Assembly (NCBI RefSeq): GCF_022179765.1
Contig: NZ_BPRE01000002.1
Coordinates: 62,001-126,000 of the forward strand
Length of the DNA stretch: 64,000 nucleotides
Source: Methylorubrum suomiense
GTDB lineage: Bacteria; Pseudomonadota; Alphaproteobacteria; Rhizobiales; Beijerinckiaceae
Direction of reading: 5' to 3'
The notes beneath the pieces are model-generated. The model did no database searches. It was not told where the DNA came from and was given only the letters and a program-made list of their open reading frames with translations. The translations under genes were made by a program, and so were the position numbers. This document shows, in pieces, positions 24,295 to 33,787 of this stretch; position 1 is the first letter of the stretch; the number at the start of each line of letters is the position of its first letter.

Positions 24295-27200
24295 ATGCGA
24301 ACCGCGCCGCGGTGGCTGCTCCTCTGCGGAATGACAGCCCTCGCGGGGAGCAGTTCCATCCAGTCGCCGGCTTCGGCACAGCAAGGTGGGCCGGTTGCGC
24401 CTGCGCGCACCGTACAGGCCGACCTTCAAGCACTCGGCTTCGATCCCGGCGTCATCGACGGACGATGGGGTCGCCAGTCACTTCAAGCCCTTCTCCGCTT
24501 TCAGCGAAAGGAAGGCCTGCCTCCAAGCGGACGCGCCGACTCCGTTACCGTAGCCCGCTTGCGAGAGCGGAGGCAGGCCGTTGTTGCCCCGCCGGGTGGG
24601 ATCGAGACGGCCACCCCTTCCGTATCGGCACCCACTTTGCCGACCTCCAGCGCACCCCCGCCACCGGCCCTTCCGGCTACTGTGGCGGCAACAGCCGACG
24701 GTACGGCCCAGGGAGGGATCGAGTCCCTCACCACTCCCGGGGGCGGAGCCGCAATTTCGGACCCGGCGCCGCAAGCGCCGCTCGTCACCGACCCTGCCAC
24801 CGCCCCGGCCGCCAACGCCGCGCCCAACCTTACAAGGGCGTTCACGGATGCCAGTGAAACCGAAGGGGAAGCCTCGGCCCGTTCCGGCCCAGGCCGGTCG
24901 GATGCGATGCCGCGTTGGGCGCTTGGGCTCCTGGCCGGCGGCCTCCTGGCGTTCTGGGGCATGCGGCGGCGTTCCCGGGCTGCGTCGGGCGGGGCCGGCG
25001 CCTCCGGGAACGACCCCGACAAGACTTCGGAGCGGCTTGGCGACGCCCAAGGCGGGCCGGTCCCGCCACCCGCGACCGTTCCCGGGGACCCCGACAGCAC
25101 GGTCCACCAGCCACCGGTAGGCGCACCGCTCGTTCCGGCAGCCCAGCCTGTTAGCCCATACCCCGTCGTCCCGCCTGTAGCGCTCGTTCAAGCCGACGGT
25201 GCGCCCCCTACCACCCCGCAGAGTACCCCGACCGAGCTGCGGGCGACATTCGGCACAAGTGGCTTGCCTCCTCAGTTGTCGGCGAGCGCGGAAGCGCCGC
25301 CTCCGCGTCCCTCGGGCCGCCCGGACCGCGAGGCGGCGACGCCAAAGCCGCCGGCGAAACCATCGCCGTCGCCACACAGGACTGCCGGTGACAAAGCATG
25401 GATACCCGCGGGAGCTAGGACGACGGTCGCCGGCTTCGCAATCCCCGGCTTGGTCTACGTCGGCCGGATCCTGGCGCCCGCCGAAGGCTACGGCCGCAAC
25501 GACAACTGCCTCGTCGATTCGGGCCTGGCCGTCTCCAAGAGCAACGCCGATACCGTCGGCCAGCACATGGACTACTGGCCGGCCTACGAGAGCATGCGAC
25601 CGTCCTCGCGACGCGCGTTCCTTGAATGGCTGTCGGGCGACCGCTCCGGACCCGACACGTACATCGGCTACGTCTTCGTCTACCTCTATGGCTTGGAGCG
25701 GCGCGCAGTGTTGGAGCGATCCGTCGAGGACCGCCCAGCCATCCGCGCCGAGGTGGAGCGTCTGCTCGCCTTATACGGCCACCACGGCTCGTTCCGTCGC
25801 TACGCCGGCGACTTTCTCGCGGTCCTCGACATCCTCGACCTCGCGCCCGGGCAGGATCCAGCGCCCGTCTTCTTCCCGAGCAGCGGGGACCTCCCACCCG
25901 CGATCCGCATCGGGGTCGGGGCTCGCATCTGGGACGGGCGGCCGGTCGATGCGGACTGGCTGCTGGCGTGGACGATGTCGCATCCCGAAACGCGGGTCCG
26001 GACCCCTGCACGTCGCGCCTTCGAGCATCTCAGGTCCGAGTTCGCCACTGAATTCGGTCGCAGGAATCCGTCCGGGGGCCTGCCCCTGAAGGTTCGCAAG
26101 GGCGGAACCTCGCCTATCTGGTACCGCGCCGCGAGCGGAACCTTCAGCGCCGACCTAGGTCCGACCGGCGTGGAGGGCTTGCCTGACCTGGCACGCTACC
26201 CCGAGGCGCTCGCCACCGGCCGCGAGTTGCTGGAGCTGTGTACCGAGCGACTCGACGCATATAGCCGGCACCTCGGAAGAGGTGGCGGCTCGGCCGGCGA
26301 GACCCTGCAAGCCCTGGCGCTGCTGCCGCCGGGCCGGCGCAGGAGCGTGTCGCGCGAGGCCGCGGGCGACGGCCTCGCCTGGCTGGCGGCGCGCGGCCGC
26401 GGGCGCACTCGTGCCCTTCCAGGACGTGTGCGCGCGGGTAGGTGGGCAGGCCCAGGAGAAGGCCACGCCGGCAAGGCTCCGCTACCTCGCGGACACGCTC
26501 TGCCGCTTCGGGCTGGGGCTCATCCCCGACCCGCGCTTCCCCGTGCGCGCGCCCTCCTCGTCGGCCGTGCTGCTCTTCCCTCTGGACGCCCCGAGCGAGT
26601 CGGTCGACCCGCCGTCGGACATCTACAAGGCGGCGTTCCTGACCTTGTCGGTGGGCATGCTGGTGGCGAAGGCCAACGGTGAGGTCACCGACGATGAGCG
26701 CTCCACCTTGAACGAATTGGTGGCAACGACGCCTGGCCTCGCCCCTGACGAGCGACGCCGCTTGGCTGCAGACGCATGCTGGCTCGAAGCCCATCTCGCC
26801 GAGCTGCCGTCGTTGCGCTCCCGACTTTCCGAGCTTGATACCGGGCAAAGGCAATCCATCGGCGACGCACTTGTGCGAGTTGCCTCCAGTGACGGCAGCC
26901 ATCACCGGGCGGAAATCGCGCTCCTCGAAAAGGCGTTCAGGCAGATGGGCCTCGATCAAGACCGCCTCTACGCGGCGCTGCACCGGGCAGGTCCCGGCCC
27001 CGATGCGGCGCGGGCCGCCGAGGCTCCCGACGACTTGGTCCGCGTCGCGCTCGGAATGGGCAGCGAGAGAACCTACGCCATCCCCGGCGCCCCGGCGCCC
27101 ATCGCCGCGCCCCGCCCCTCGGCGGCGGCCGCGCGACAGGCGTCGGTCACGGACACATCGAGCGTTCAGGGCGGGCGCACGGTAGCCGCCGAGGCGGCGG

Positions 27201-27595
27201 ACCAGGTCGATGCCGAGCGCCTGATGGCGATCAGAGCCGAGATGTTCGCGATCAGCGCCGTCCTCGCCGGCGTCTTCGATACCGAGCCGGAGGCGGCGAA
27301 CGCCGGATCTACCGGGGCCGCACGAGCCGAGGAGGACGCAGCGGAAGCTGGCGGCGCCTTCGCCGGCCTCGACCCCCGCCACGCCCGCCTCATGCGCGAG
27401 TTGATCGCGCGACCGGCTTGGCCACGGGCCGAGTTCGACCGCCTAGCGCGCGAGTTCGGCCTGATGCCGGGCGCCGCCATGGAAGACCTGAACGCGTGGG
27501 CCTACGACTGCTTCGACGACGTCCTCGTCGTAGAGGGCGATCCCGTCCACGTCAACCTGCACCTGCTCCCCGAGACCCTGTCGGAAGCCGCATGA
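24295..27595 (+). pseudogene. TerB-type membrane protein with peptidoglycan-binding domain, frameshifted
   Basis: One gene split by a single frameshift near 26388-26403 (first frame to 26682, second frame resuming by about 26400). Order: signal peptide (1-29), peptidoglycan-binding_1 domain (about 38-92, LGFDPGVIDGRWG then LLRFQRKEGLP), long Pro-rich linker, one membrane span (about 206-223, ALGLLAGGLLAFWG), Pro-rich stretch, TerB-N domain (about 370-560), then in the second frame TerB (AAFLTLSVGMLVAKANGEVT) and TerB-C to 27595. TerB/TerB-N proteins are linked to tellurite resistance and to stress or phage-response systems. The topology would tie the cell wall outside to a TerB module inside. 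A single-base assembly error is a real alternative to true inactivation. Confidence 0.72.
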
Positions 27596-28904
27596 CCGTT
27601 CCCGGGACCAAATCCGCGCCCCCCATCAAGCCCCGAGACCGGGACACCGTCATCAACGCCTTGCGGGCCGGCGTCGTCCCTCGCCTCAGCCTCCAGCCGA
27701 TGCCCGCAAGCACGCCGAGCACGATCCGTCGGATCATCGCGGCCCCGAGCTCGTTCGCCGAGAGCAAGGTCACGAAGACGCAGGTGCCCAGCAGCATGAG
27801 CGAGCCGGCGGCCCAGCCGGTCACGAGCCACGCGAGGCCCATGGGCAAGATGCACAGTGCCGTCCGGGTCGCGGCACGCACCGCCCCCTGCCAATCCAAG
27901 GGCGTTTCGAGGCGGGCGGGTCCATTCCCCACGACCGGCGCCCGCTCAAGGTCCCGGAGATCCGCGAGGGCCGCGGTCAGGGCGGCTCGGGTGTCGGCGA
28001 GGGGGCCGGCCACGGCTGGTTGGCCATCGGCGGACGCGAGAGGGGTCGACCCGGGAGAGTCCTTATACCGGAATCGGAGGGCGGCTTGATCCAGGAGGGC
28101 TTTCAGTTCCGGCGGCGCCTGCGCCTGTACCGGATCGTCGGACCGCGCGAGCGCCCGGGTACGCGAGGCCACGAGGAGGAGCGAGGCCAGGAGGTTGCGC
28201 AGGCGTCGCTTGCGCCAGCGGGCGCCCGGAGCGCCGTCGAGGACTTCGTCGGCCTCCGCGTCGAGGTCGCCGAGCCGGGCTACGACGGCCAGCAGCGCGC
28301 CCTGGTCCGCTGCGCCCAGGGAACCCGTGAGCAGACCTGAGCAGCGCTCCAGAAGCTCGGCGCCCGACTGCCGTGCGCGGTCGAGGAGCGAGCGCCGACC
28401 CGAGGGCGGCATCAGCAGGCCGGTGACGGCGGTGGCCGCGAGAACGCCGATGACGGTGCAGGCGATGCGGCCGAAGGCGATGTGCTGGACCGAGGCCGGA
28501 TGGTCGAAGTCGATCAGGGCGACGATGGCACAGGTATAGCCGGCCAGCACCGCCCCGTAGCTGCGGAAGTGCCGGACGAGGGCGGACATGCCCGCGCAGC
28601 ACGCAAGCCAAGCCGTCAAGCCGACGAGCGCCGCCGCCGGTTGGGTCGCGAAGGCGGCGAGCAGGCCGATGCCCACCAGCGCGCCCGCGGTCGTGCCGAC
28701 GAGGCGCCAGAGGCACTTCTCGAAGAGCAGCCCTCGGGTCGGCTGCGAGACCGTGAGCACGGTCACGCCGGCCCAGTGCCCGTTCGGCAGGTCGAGCGCA
28801 GCCGCAAGGACGATAGCGAGCCACGCCGCGGCCACCGTGGCGAGGCCCAACCGCAGGCGCGGCGGGTCGCGCTCCAGGAAACTCCGGAGGCCGGTCGGGA
28901 GCAT
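27552..28904 (-). pseudogene. FUSC/aromatic-acid efflux-like membrane protein, truncated 3' end
   Basis: 450-codon frame whose first about 400 residues are a FUSC-family (fusaric acid resistance, AaeB-like) protein. It has an N-terminal membrane block (residues 20-135), a cytoplasmic middle, and the start of the second membrane block (TALCILPMGLAWLVTGWAAG to IRRIVLGVLAGIG). At about base 27690 the similarity stops. The last 45 or so residues are Arg/Ser-rich nonsense that overlaps the end of the TerB-type gene. Family members run to about 650-700 residues with a complete second block, so this one lost its end at a recombination junction. The ATG at 28904 is the natural start. Confidence 0.7.
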
Positions 28905-29044
28905 GGTCGGTGTTTACCCTGGACCCCGGGACCGGGCGAAGTCGCCGATGTCTTCCGTATCCGCTCGCGTCCGGTCGACCTATGAAGCGGACGCGGGGCA
29001 GCCCATGCGTATCCCGCCGGGCCTGTCCCCTCGGCGCCTCCCGC

Positions 29045-30034
29045 TCAGGCGGTGACGACGATCTTGCCGACCTGCTCATTGCTCTCCATGAATCGGTGCG
29101 CCTCAACGATCTGGTCGAGCGTGAAGGTCTTGGCGACCACCGGCTTCAGCGCGCCCGAGGCAAGCCCTTTCACGATGTAGTCCTTGGCCCTCTCCAAGCG
29201 CGCCGGGTCCTTGGTGATCTCGAAGAGCTGGTAGCCGCGCACCGTCAGGTCCTTGCCGAGCAGCGGCATGACCGGGACCGCCAACGGCGTCGTGTCGAGG
29301 GCGCCGTACTGGAAGAAGATGCCAAGGTAGCCGAGCGCGTCGAGGATCTTGGCAACCTCCGGGCCGCCGACAGGGTCGAAGGCGACGTTGGCCCCCTTGC
29401 CCTCGGTGATGCGGTTCACCTCGGCGACGAGGTCCTGCTCCTCGGTGGCGATGACGTGGGCCGCCCCGTGCTTCAGGAGTTCGTCACGCTTGGCGCTCCG
29501 ACGGGTCAGGGCGACCGGGGTGGCCCCGAGGGCGTTGACGATCTGGATGGCGGCCAAGCCCACGCTGCTGGAGGCGGCGCGGATCAGCACGGTCTGGCCG
29601 GCCTGGACGTTCGCGATGTCGACGAGCGCGCCGTAGGCGGTCACGAACATCATCCAGGTGGCCGCAGCCTCCTCCCAGGACAGGTTCTCCGGGTGCTTCA
29701 CCACGCCGAAGGCCGGGGCGTTCACGAGCTCGCCGTGCAGACCGTAGTCGCCGAGCATGAAGCAGGGCACGACGCTGACCGCATCGCCGACCGCGAAGCC
29801 GGCGACGTCGGGCCCGACGGCCTCGACGGTGCCGGCGGCCTCGTAGCCTAGGATGGCCGGGAAGGTCGGCCGGGTGACGTACTGGCCGGTGCGGAACATG
29901 ACCTCGGCCCGGTTCAGGCCCATGGCCTTCACCCGGATCTGGACCTCGCCGGCCTTGGGCGCGGGGACCGCGACGTCCTCGACCTTGAGGACCTCGGGAC
30001 CGCCGGTCTCGTGGAAGCGTACGATGCGGCTCAT
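29045..30034 (-). CDS. Zinc-independent MDR-type quinone/alkenal oxidoreductase
   Basis: 329-residue NAD(P)H-dependent medium-chain dehydrogenase/reductase of the quinone oxidoreductase branch. The N-terminal GroES-like part ends in LGYEAAGTVEAVG. The Rossmann part has SSSVGLAAIQIVNALG as nucleotide-binding loop, and the catalytic zinc ligands of alcohol dehydrogenases are missing. It would reduce quinones or enones in the cytosol. The ATG at 30034 is preceded by GAGGAGAACG. It lies downstream of an NADP-binding oxidoreductase gene on the same strand, with a strong hairpin between them, and both are divergent from a LysR regulator. Confidence 0.82.
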   Translation of the reverse strand: MSRIVRFHETGGPEVLKVEDVAVPAPKAGEVQIRVKAMGLNRAEVMFRTGQYVTRPTFPAILGYEAAGTVEAVGPDVAGFAVGDAVSVVPCFMLGDYGLHGELVNAPAFGVVKHPENLSWEEAAATWMMFVTAYGALVDIANVQAGQTVLIRAASSSVGLAAIQIVNALGATPVALTRRSAKRDELLKHGAAHVIATEEQDLVAEVNRITEGKGANVAFDPVGGPEVAKILDALGYLGIFFQYGALDTTPLAVPVMPLLGKDLTVRGYQLFEITKDPARLERAKDYIVKGLASGALKPVVAKTFTLDQIVEAHRFMESNEQVGKIVVTA

Positions 30035-30077
30035 GGTCGTTCTCCTCGATTGCGTGCGCCCGGGAAGGGCGCGGAAA

Positions 30078-30105
30078 CCTCCCGCCGGGGATGCCCGGCG
30101 GGAGG
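30078..30105. terminator. Perfect 12-bp GC hairpin between two minus-strand genes
   Basis: CCTCCCGCCGGG-GATG-CCCGGCGGGAGG: 12-bp perfect stem with a 4-base loop, located 18 bp after the stop of the NADP-binding gene. There is no U-tract. It could attenuate read-through or protect the upstream transcript end. Confidence 0.5.
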
Positions 30106-30123
30106 ACGTCTGGACGGGAGCCC

Positions 30124-30759
30124 TCAGGCGGCGGCCTTGATCCACGCGGGGGCGGCGCTCGTGCCCCAGCCCAGGAAGAAGCCGAAGTGGATGTTGATCT
30201 CGCTCAGCGGCTCAAGGAAGCGGGCGTTGCTCAGGGGGCCCGACTCGACGGGCTGGAACCCGCCCTTGGCCACGAGGTCGGACACCGTCTTCTTGGCGGC
30301 CTCGTCGTCGCCCGCGACGAAGACCTGCACCGGGTCGCGGCCCTCGCGCGCCTCCGCCGGCAGCAACTGCGCGAAGATCGTGTTGAACGCCTTCACCACC
30401 TTCGCCTCGGGCGCGAGCTTCTGGAGTTCCTCGGCGGCCGAGGTGGTGTGCCCGACGCGCAGGTCCTTGTAGTCCTCCGTGATGGGGTTCGAGATGCCGA
30501 CGAGCACCTTGCCGGCGAAGCCGCCGGCCTCGCGGACCGCCTCGCCCGCCTGCGGGTAGTTCACCGCGAAGATCACCACGTCGGCGAGCTTGGCGGCCGC
30601 GGCGATGCCGCCGCCCTCGGCGCCCGCCCCGATCTCCTCGGCGAGCTTCGCCGCCTTGGCCGGGTCGCGCGACCCGATGACGACCCACTCGCCCTTCGAG
30701 GCCAGCAGCCGGGCGATGCCGGCACCCATGTTCCCGGTTCCGATGACTGCGACGGTCAT
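30124..30759 (-). CDS. NADPH-binding F420-oxidoreductase-like protein
   Basis: 211-residue protein of the NADP oxidoreductase/coenzyme F420-dependent family. It starts straight into a Rossmann motif (VIGTGNMGAGIARLLASKG, with SRDPAKA as the NADPH-phosphate-binding segment) and carries the conserved VGISNPIT and KAFNT signatures. Alphaproteobacteria normally lack F420, so it more likely uses NADPH with another partner or a small carbonyl substrate. The ATG at 30759 fits the Rossmann start exactly. It shares a 116-bp divergent promoter region with the LysR gene, its likely regulator. Confidence 0.8.
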   Translation of the reverse strand: MTVAVIGTGNMGAGIARLLASKGEWVVIGSRDPAKAAKLAEEIGAGAEGGGIAAAAKLADVVIFAVNYPQAGEAVREAGGFAGKVLVGISNPITEDYKDLRVGHTTSAAEELQKLAPEAKVVKAFNTIFAQLLPAEAREGRDPVQVFVAGDDEAAKKTVSDLVAKGGFQPVESGPLSNARFLEPLSEINIHFGFFLGWGTSAAPAWIKAAA

Positions 30760-30875
30760 GACTGCTCTCCTCGTTCGCGAGCCGGCGCCGCCGGCCTCGA
30801 CGGGAGGTATGGACTTCGTCCTGTCCGTGATAAATCGTGGTTTGATCGCGACACTCGCAACCATTGGTCAGGAAT

Positions 30876-31769
30876 ATGGACCGTCTCGCCAGCATGGAGG
30901 TGTTCGCCAAGGTCGCCGACCTCGGCTCGTTCGCGGCGGCCGCGGACGCCGCGGACATCTCCGCGGCGATGGTCGGCAAGCACGTCCGGCAATTGGAGGA
31001 GCACCTGGGTGTGCGCCTGCTGAACCGGACAACCCGTAGGCAGAGCCTGACCGACGCCGGGCGCGACTTCCTCGACCGCACGCGCATCGTGCTGGCGGAA
31101 CTGGAGGCGGCCGAAGCCATCGCGGCCGACGGCCGGGCGAGGCCACGGGGCGAGTTGCGGATCAACGCGCCGGTCTCGTTCGGCACATACAGCCTGTCGC
31201 CGCTGCTTCCCGCGTACATGGCTGAGAACCCTGAGGTCACGGTACGGCTCACCCTCAGCGACCGTGTGGTGGACCTGATCGACGAGGGCTACGACTGCGT
31301 ATTCCGCGCAGGCCCGCTGCACGACAGCAGCCTGATCGCGCGGGGCCTGCGTCCCCTGAACCTGATCCCGTGCGCGTCTCCGGCTTACCTGGAGCGGCAC
31401 GGGCGGCCTCGGCACCCGAGCGACCTCGCCCGGCATGCATGCCTCGGCTTCTCCGGCTCGGCGCTGGAGGAACGCTGGACGTTCCACGGCGACGAGGGCG
31501 AGGTCGTCGTGCCCATCGGGTCGCGGTTCTCCGCCAACAGCGGCCACGCCCTGCGGCAGGCAGCCTTGGCCGGGATGGGCGTGATCCATCATGCCGAGGA
31601 GCTCCTCGCGGACGACCTCGCATCCGGCCGGCTGATCCGCGTCCTGGCGGAATGGCGCTCGGAACGGCCCCTCCATATCCTGTACGCGCCGGACCGCCGC
31701 ATCACGCCGAAGCTCCGCTCGTTCCTCGACTTCACGACGTCCCGGTTCAGCCGTGAACGCGGGTCCTGA
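30876..31769 (+). CDS. LysR-family transcriptional regulator
   Basis: 297 residues, full length for the family. The N-terminal winged helix-turn-helix (residues about 3-60: SMEVFAKVADLGSFAAAADA, then SAAMVGKHVRQLEEHLGVRLLNRTT) is followed by the two-lobed effector-binding domain. It resembles the CrgA/DsdC-like LysR group that often governs nearby oxidoreductase genes. The ATG at 30876 has AGGA five bases upstream; the in-frame TTG at 30864 is less likely. Divergent from the NADP-binding/quinone oxidoreductase pair, which is the probable target. Confidence 0.85.
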   Translation: MDRLASMEVFAKVADLGSFAAAADAADISAAMVGKHVRQLEEHLGVRLLNRTTRRQSLTDAGRDFLDRTRIVLAELEAAEAIAADGRARPRGELRINAPVSFGTYSLSPLLPAYMAENPEVTVRLTLSDRVVDLIDEGYDCVFRAGPLHDSSLIARGLRPLNLIPCASPAYLERHGRPRHPSDLARHACLGFSGSALEERWTFHGDEGEVVVPIGSRFSANSGHALRQAALAGMGVIHHAEELLADDLASGRLIRVLAEWRSERPLHILYAPDRRITPKLRSFLDFTTSRFSRERGS

Positions 31770-31808
31770 GGCGGGGGCAGCCGTCACGGTGCGTCCCCGC
31801 CCGGAGGC

Positions 31809-32966
31809 TCAAGCCGCCACGTCCTCGCCGTTCGACCAGGCGCCGAGCCGGCGGAGCTTCCGTTCGCGCCCGTTCAGCCACCAGCCGAGTTGGGGCACCC
31901 AGCTCTCGTACGGCGCATCCTGCGGGGCGGCCCCGAGCGCCTGCTCGGCGTCGAGCGCGAAGTTCGGGTTGCGCAGCGCCTCGCGGCCGATGGCGACGAG
32001 GTCGGCGTGCCCCTCGGCCACGACCTGCTCGGCCTGGAACGGGTCGACGATCAGGCCGACCGCCATGGTCTTGAGGCCAGTGTCACGCCTGACCCGCTCG
32101 GCGTAGGGCACCTGGTGGCCGTAGCCGCTCGGGTGCTCGTAGGTGACGCCGACGCCTCCCGAGGAGACGTCGACCACGTCGACGCCGACCGCCTTCAGGG
32201 CCTCGGCGAAGGCGACCGTGTCCTCGATGGTCACGCCCGTCTTCAAGCCGTCGACCGCCGAGACCCGCACGAACAACGGCTTGTCGACCGGCCAGATCGC
32301 GCGCAGTTCCCGGGCGATCTCCAGCGGCAGCCGGAAGCGGTTCTCGCGGCTCCCGCCGTAGGCGTCCGTGCGGTGGTTGGTCAGCGGCGAGAGGAAGGAG
32401 TTTAGCAGGTAGCCGTGGGCGCAGTGCAGCTCCACGACCTCGAAGCCGGCCTTCAGGGCGCGCCGGGCGGCGGCGGCGAAGTCCGCCTTCACCTTATCGA
32501 CGCCGGCGGCGTCGAGCGCCTCCGGGACCAGCCAGCCCTGGTCGACGGCCCGGGCGCTTGCGGACACGATGGCCCAGGGCCGATCGCCGCGGGCGATGTC
32601 GGCCTCGTTCAGGGGACCGTCGCCGTGGTAGGGGCGCTGCATGCTGGCCTTCGGACCCGCGTGGGCGAGTTGGATGCCGGGTACCGCACCCTGCGCCTTC
32701 ATGAAGGCCGCGATGCCGGCGAGCCCCTCGACCTGCTCGTCCCGCCAGAGGCCCACGTCACCGTGGGTGATGCGCGCCTCCGGCGAGACGGCGGTCGCCT
32801 CGACGATGACGAGGCCGAAGCCGCCGAGCGCGAGCTTTCCGTAGTGCACGGTATGGTAGGTCGTCACGAACCCGTCTTCGGCCTGGTACTGGCACATGGG
32901 CGGGACGGCGAGGCGGTTGCGCAGGTTCACGTCGCGCAGGGTCACGGGCTCGAAAAGCTTGGCCAT
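31809..32966 (-). CDS. Old Yellow Enzyme family ene-reductase (YqjM/XenA type)
   Basis: 385-residue FMN-dependent oxidoreductase with a TIM-barrel fold. It opens with the YqjM/XenA-class signature PPMCQYQ (Cys25, Tyr27), which tunes the flavin, and keeps QLAHAGPKAS, ELHCAHGYLLNSFLSP and the phosphate-binding AIGREALRNPNF. It would reduce activated C=C bonds of enones, nitro compounds or other xenobiotics with NADPH. The ATG at 32966 starts at the usual MAKLFEPVTL. It faces a TetR gene across 170 bp carrying two identical perfect palindromes, so control by that TetR is likely. Confidence 0.88.
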   Translation of the reverse strand: MAKLFEPVTLRDVNLRNRLAVPPMCQYQAEDGFVTTYHTVHYGKLALGGFGLVIVEATAVSPEARITHGDVGLWRDEQVEGLAGIAAFMKAQGAVPGIQLAHAGPKASMQRPYHGDGPLNEADIARGDRPWAIVSASARAVDQGWLVPEALDAAGVDKVKADFAAAARRALKAGFEVVELHCAHGYLLNSFLSPLTNHRTDAYGGSRENRFRLPLEIARELRAIWPVDKPLFVRVSAVDGLKTGVTIEDTVAFAEALKAVGVDVVDVSSGGVGVTYEHPSGYGHQVPYAERVRRDTGLKTMAVGLIVDPFQAEQVVAEGHADLVAIGREALRNPNFALDAEQALGAAPQDAPYESWVPQLGWWLNGRERKLRRLGAWSNGEDVAA

Positions 32967-33033
32967 CGGGCAAGGGTCTCCGTTGCGCCGGACCGGTGGT
33001 CACGACGCTGACATCGTCTCGGAATCGATTATT

Positions 33034-33047
33034 GTAACGGGCGTTAC
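33034..33047. promoter_or_regulatory. TetR-type operator, copy 1
   Basis: Perfect palindrome GTAACG-GG-CGTTAC in the divergent region between the ene-reductase and TetR genes. An identical copy starts 27 bp to the right. Confidence 0.75.
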
Positions 33048-33060
33048 TGACGTTATATCT

Positions 33061-33074
33061 GTAACGGGCGTTAC
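33061..33074. promoter_or_regulatory. TetR-type operator, copy 2
   Basis: Second identical GTAACGGGCGTTAC. Both copies have TGTAAC...GTTAC edges, so two TetR dimers could bind and shut both divergent promoters. Confidence 0.75.
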
Positions 33075-33136
33075 ACGCCGTCAACCCGCAGCGGGCCCGT
33101 CCGAGGGCTCATGTGCGCCAGCACACCGAGGATGCG

Positions 33137-33787
33137 ATGACCGCGATCACGTCGCACAGGAGCAAGGGACGGCCGCGCACCTTCGACCGGGCCCAGGCCC
33201 TGCACAGCGCACTGGAGGTGTTCTGGAAGCGTGGCTACGAGCCGGCGACCATGGGCGAGCTCTGCTCCGCCATGGGGATCAATCCGCCGAGCCTCTATGC
33301 GGCCTTCGGCAACAAGGCCTCCCTCTTCATGGAGGCGGTCGAGCATTACGAGACCACCTATTGGGCGGCCCCCTGGAGGCTCCTCGACGAGGAGCCGAAC
33401 CTTCGCGTCGCGTTGGGGAGGTTCATGACCGAGGCGGCCGCCGTGTTGACCTCCCTCGATGCGCCCTGCGGCTGCATGGTCGTCCTGGGCACGGCGAACG
33501 TCTCGCCCGAGGCACAGGACGTCCACGACGCCTTGAGGGCGTTGCGGGAGGTCAGCCGAACCAACTTCCGCAAGCGCTTCGAGCGGGCCCTCGACGCCGG
33601 CGACCTGCCGCTCGGGACCGACGTCGCGACGCTGGCCTCGACCTTCAACACGCTGCTGCAGGGCCTGTCGGTCCAGGCGCGGGACGGTGCCGCGCGGGCG
33701 GAGCTTGAGCGCATCGCCGAGGCGTCCCTCGCGCTGTTGCCTTATGCCGACTCGGGCGCCCCTGCCGATGGGCGCGGGCGACCATGA
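33137..33787 (+). CDS. TetR-family transcriptional regulator
   Basis: 216 residues. Helix-turn-helix at about 17-60 (TFDRAQALHSALEVFWKRGY and GELCSAMGINPPSLYAAFGN, the latter being the typical turn and recognition helix), followed by a ligand-binding domain. The PPSLYAAFGNK pattern puts it near the AcrR/YcdC-like group that senses xenobiotics. The ATG at 33137 has GAGGA upstream; a GTG at 33113 in frame is also possible. Divergent from the ene-reductase with paired operators, so probably its repressor. Its stop overlaps the start of the damaged LysR gene (ATGA at 33784-33787). Confidence 0.85.
   Translation: MTAITSHRSKGRPRTFDRAQALHSALEVFWKRGYEPATMGELCSAMGINPPSLYAAFGNKASLFMEAVEHYETTYWAAPWRLLDEEPNLRVALGRFMTEAAAVLTSLDAPCGCMVVLGTANVSPEAQDVHDALRALREVSRTNFRKRFERALDAGDLPLGTDVATLASTFNTLLQGLSVQARDGAARAELERIAEASLALLPYADSGAPADGRGRP

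Noticed and set aside
24478-25566. Minus-strand 362-codon frame opposite the TerB-type gene
   Set aside because: Arg/Gly-rich without motifs; the plus strand encodes recognisable peptidoglycan-binding and TerB-N domains.
7712-27700. Complete att-flanked integrative element with integrase
   Set aside because: I could not find an integrase gene or a second copy of the tRNA 3' end in the window; only the island-like gene content and the FUSC junction support it.
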